A stretch of 64,000 nucleotides of DNA from Candidatus Eisenbergiella stercoravium (GTDB lineage Bacteria; Bacillota; Clostridia; Lachnospirales; Lachnospiraceae), in assembly GCA_019113175.1 (NCBI GenBank), contig DXHY01000046.1:1-64000 (forward strand). The letters run 5' to 3'. The position numbers and the translations under genes were made by a program. Of the stretch, positions 63,167-64,000 are shown in pieces. Positions within the stretch are counted from its first letter, which is position 1; each line of letters starts with the position of its first letter. The notes beneath the pieces are model-generated. The model made no database searches. It was given only the letters and a program-made list of their open reading frames with translations, and was not told where the DNA came from.

Positions 63167-63272
63167 GTGTGAAAAATAAGCCCGATGGCTTATTTTTCAC
63201 ACGGCAATTTGTGCCGGAGCGTCACAAATTGCTTTGATGGCAGAAGAGAAATCGCATTCGCGATTTCTCTTC
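63167..63272. repeat. Three consecutive perfect hairpins
   Basis: 63167-63182 with 63187-63202 (16 bp, loop CGAT); 63204-63213 with 63223-63232 (10 bp); 63243-63255 with 63260-63272 (13 bp, loop ATTC). All stems are perfect and unrelated in sequence. No terminal T tract follows the group. This fills the 145-bp gap between the acyltransferase and the next gene. Confidence 0.75.
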
Positions 63273-63306
63273 GCCTCGTCGCTTGCGCTCCAAAATGAGG
63301 ATTAGG

Positions 63307-64000
63307 ATGAAAAAAATCGGATATGTTTTAAAAAAACAGCAGAACTGGCTGTTTCCGCTGATTCTGCTGATATATCCCCTGTTGTGGGCTAACCAGGGCA
63401 TCGATGTGTCGGATCCTACATACAGTCTGACCAACTTCCGCTTTTTCCCGGAGCTGACCGGAACCTGGCCCATCGCCACCTGGCTTGCCAATGTGGCCGG
63501 CTTTCTTCTCATGAAGCTTCCGTTTGGGGGAACTCTTTTGGGAATGAATCTCTACACCCGGCTGTTCATCAGCGCCATGGCCCTTCTTTCCTGGTTTTTC
63601 CTGCGGGGGAAGATGCCGGCATGGATGGCCTTTGCAGGGGAAATCATCGCAATCAGCTTCTGCTGGTGCCCTTCCACGATTCTGTATAATTATCTGACTT
63701 ATTTTCTGTTTCTGGCAGGATGCATCTGTCTGTTCCGCGGGCTGATCTGGGAACGAAAGGGGCTTCTGATTGCCGCCGGCGTCTGTCTGGGGCTGAATGT
63801 GGCTGTTCGCACGCCGAACGCCCTGGAGGTGGTGCTGATTCTGGCGGTGTTCTGGTACGGGAAGCTTTCCGGGGATACGCCTGCCGGAGTATGGAAAAAT
63901 GTGCTCTGGTGTGTCTGCGGCTTTTTGGCGGGTTTTCTCGCCGCCTTTGTATGCATCTGCATCCAGTATGGACCGGCCGCCTGGTTTGGCATGTTTACCG
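63307..64000 (+). CDS. Polytopic membrane protein, GT-C-like (3' end outside window)
   Basis: The frame is open from ATG 63307 to the window end (231 codons). It has a short basic N-terminus, then hydrophobic helices (LFPLILLIYPLLW; FISAMALLSWFFL; FAGEIIAISFCW; YLTYFLFLAGCICLFRGLIW and later ones). The first loop carries an acidic motif (NQGIDVSDPTYSL), as in dolichol-phosphate-sugar-type GT-C transferases where an Asp/Glu in the first loop is catalytic. Its place after the acyltransferase fits the surface-polysaccharide cluster. Ribosome site weak (GAGGATTAGG). Confidence 0.7.
   Translation, partial: MKKIGYVLKKQQNWLFPLILLIYPLLWANQGIDVSDPTYSLTNFRFFPELTGTWPIATWLANVAGFLLMKLPFGGTLLGMNLYTRLFISAMALLSWFFLRGKMPAWMAFAGEIIAISFCWCPSTILYNYLTYFLFLAGCICLFRGLIWERKGLLIAAGVCLGLNVAVRTPNALEVVLILAVFWYGKLSGDTPAGVWKNVLWCVCGFLAGFLAAFVCICIQYGPAAWFGMFT

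Noticed and set aside
1-64000. CRISPR arrays, tRNA, rRNA, prophage
   Set aside because: No regularly spaced repeats, cloverleaf genes, rRNA stretches or phage structural genes were noticed; the only regular repeat is the 18-bp tandem at 57.2 kb, which has no spacers.

Overview
The window looks like a chromosome segment of a gut Clostridia, most likely a Lachnospiraceae. This is an inference from the gene families: LplB/YtcP-type sugar ABC transporters paired with YesM/YesN two-component systems, AraC regulators with PocR sensor domains, lacto-N-biose-type phosphorylase, L-fucose isomerase, GH36, and strong AGGAGG ribosome binding sites. No rRNA, tRNA or CRISPR array was seen. Bases 1-71 hold nothing I can call.

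Region by region. (1) 0-2.5 kb: an IS4-family element (1147-2499) with perfect 22-bp terminal inverted repeats truncates a gene of unknown function. (2) 2.6-8.2 kb: an operon of sugar-binding lipoprotein, two permeases and a GH112 phosphorylase. (3) 8.4-13.6 kb: two mirror-image modules, each a PF12831-type FAD oxidoreductase divergent from a PocR-AraC regulator. (4) 13.7-23.3 kb: a visibly AT-richer block with a YesN/YesM system divergent from permease, permease, binding lipoprotein, FAD oxidoreductase, DapA-like aldolase and ribokinase-like kinase. The last four genes overlap or nearly touch. (5) 23.3-24.4 kb: a cupin-AraC regulator and an orphan HicB-like protein. (6) 24.8-28.2 kb: L-fucose isomerase and a rhamnulokinase-family kinase. 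(7) 28.2-34.1 kb: an N-terminally truncated sensor kinase abutting a sugar ABC operon that ends in an enolase-superfamily acid-sugar dehydratase. (8) 34.3-43.2 kb: PlsC acyltransferase, a second sensor kinase truncated at its 3' end into a Gfo/Idh/MocA oxidoreductase, then a redox cluster (old-yellow-enzyme protein with Fe-S motif, SDR, fumarate-reductase-like flavoprotein) with a divergently placed regulator. (9) 43.4-49.8 kb: MATE exporter, XRE regulator, two methyltransferases, a glycerophosphodiester phosphodiesterase and GH36 alpha-galactosidase. (10) 49.9-55.3 kb: PrcB-like lipoprotein, AGE-family sugar isomerase, then a graveyard of fragments (binding-protein tail, GH32-like C-terminal part, GH172/DUF2961 tail) and an intact DUF4965 glutaminase-A-like protein. 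(11) 55.5-64 kb: a surface-polysaccharide cluster (DUF6311-like membrane protein, GtrII-like transferase, GT52-like transferase, ABC exporter, acyltransferase 3, and a multi-membrane protein that runs off the window).

How it fits together: most of the window imports host or plant oligosaccharides and processes them intracellularly by phosphorolysis, isomerisation, phosphorylation or flavin-dependent redox chemistry. The most interesting material is the recurrent coupling of FAD oxidoreductases to sugar transport and regulators (three PF12831-type genes within 13 kb, one translationally coupled to a binding lipoprotein and followed by an aldolase and a kinase) and the OYE/SDR/flavoprotein cluster. 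Either could be an uncharacterised oxidative or reductive catabolic route. Several deletion scars (two truncated sensor kinases, fused GH fragments, an IS-truncated gene) show that the region is being remodelled.
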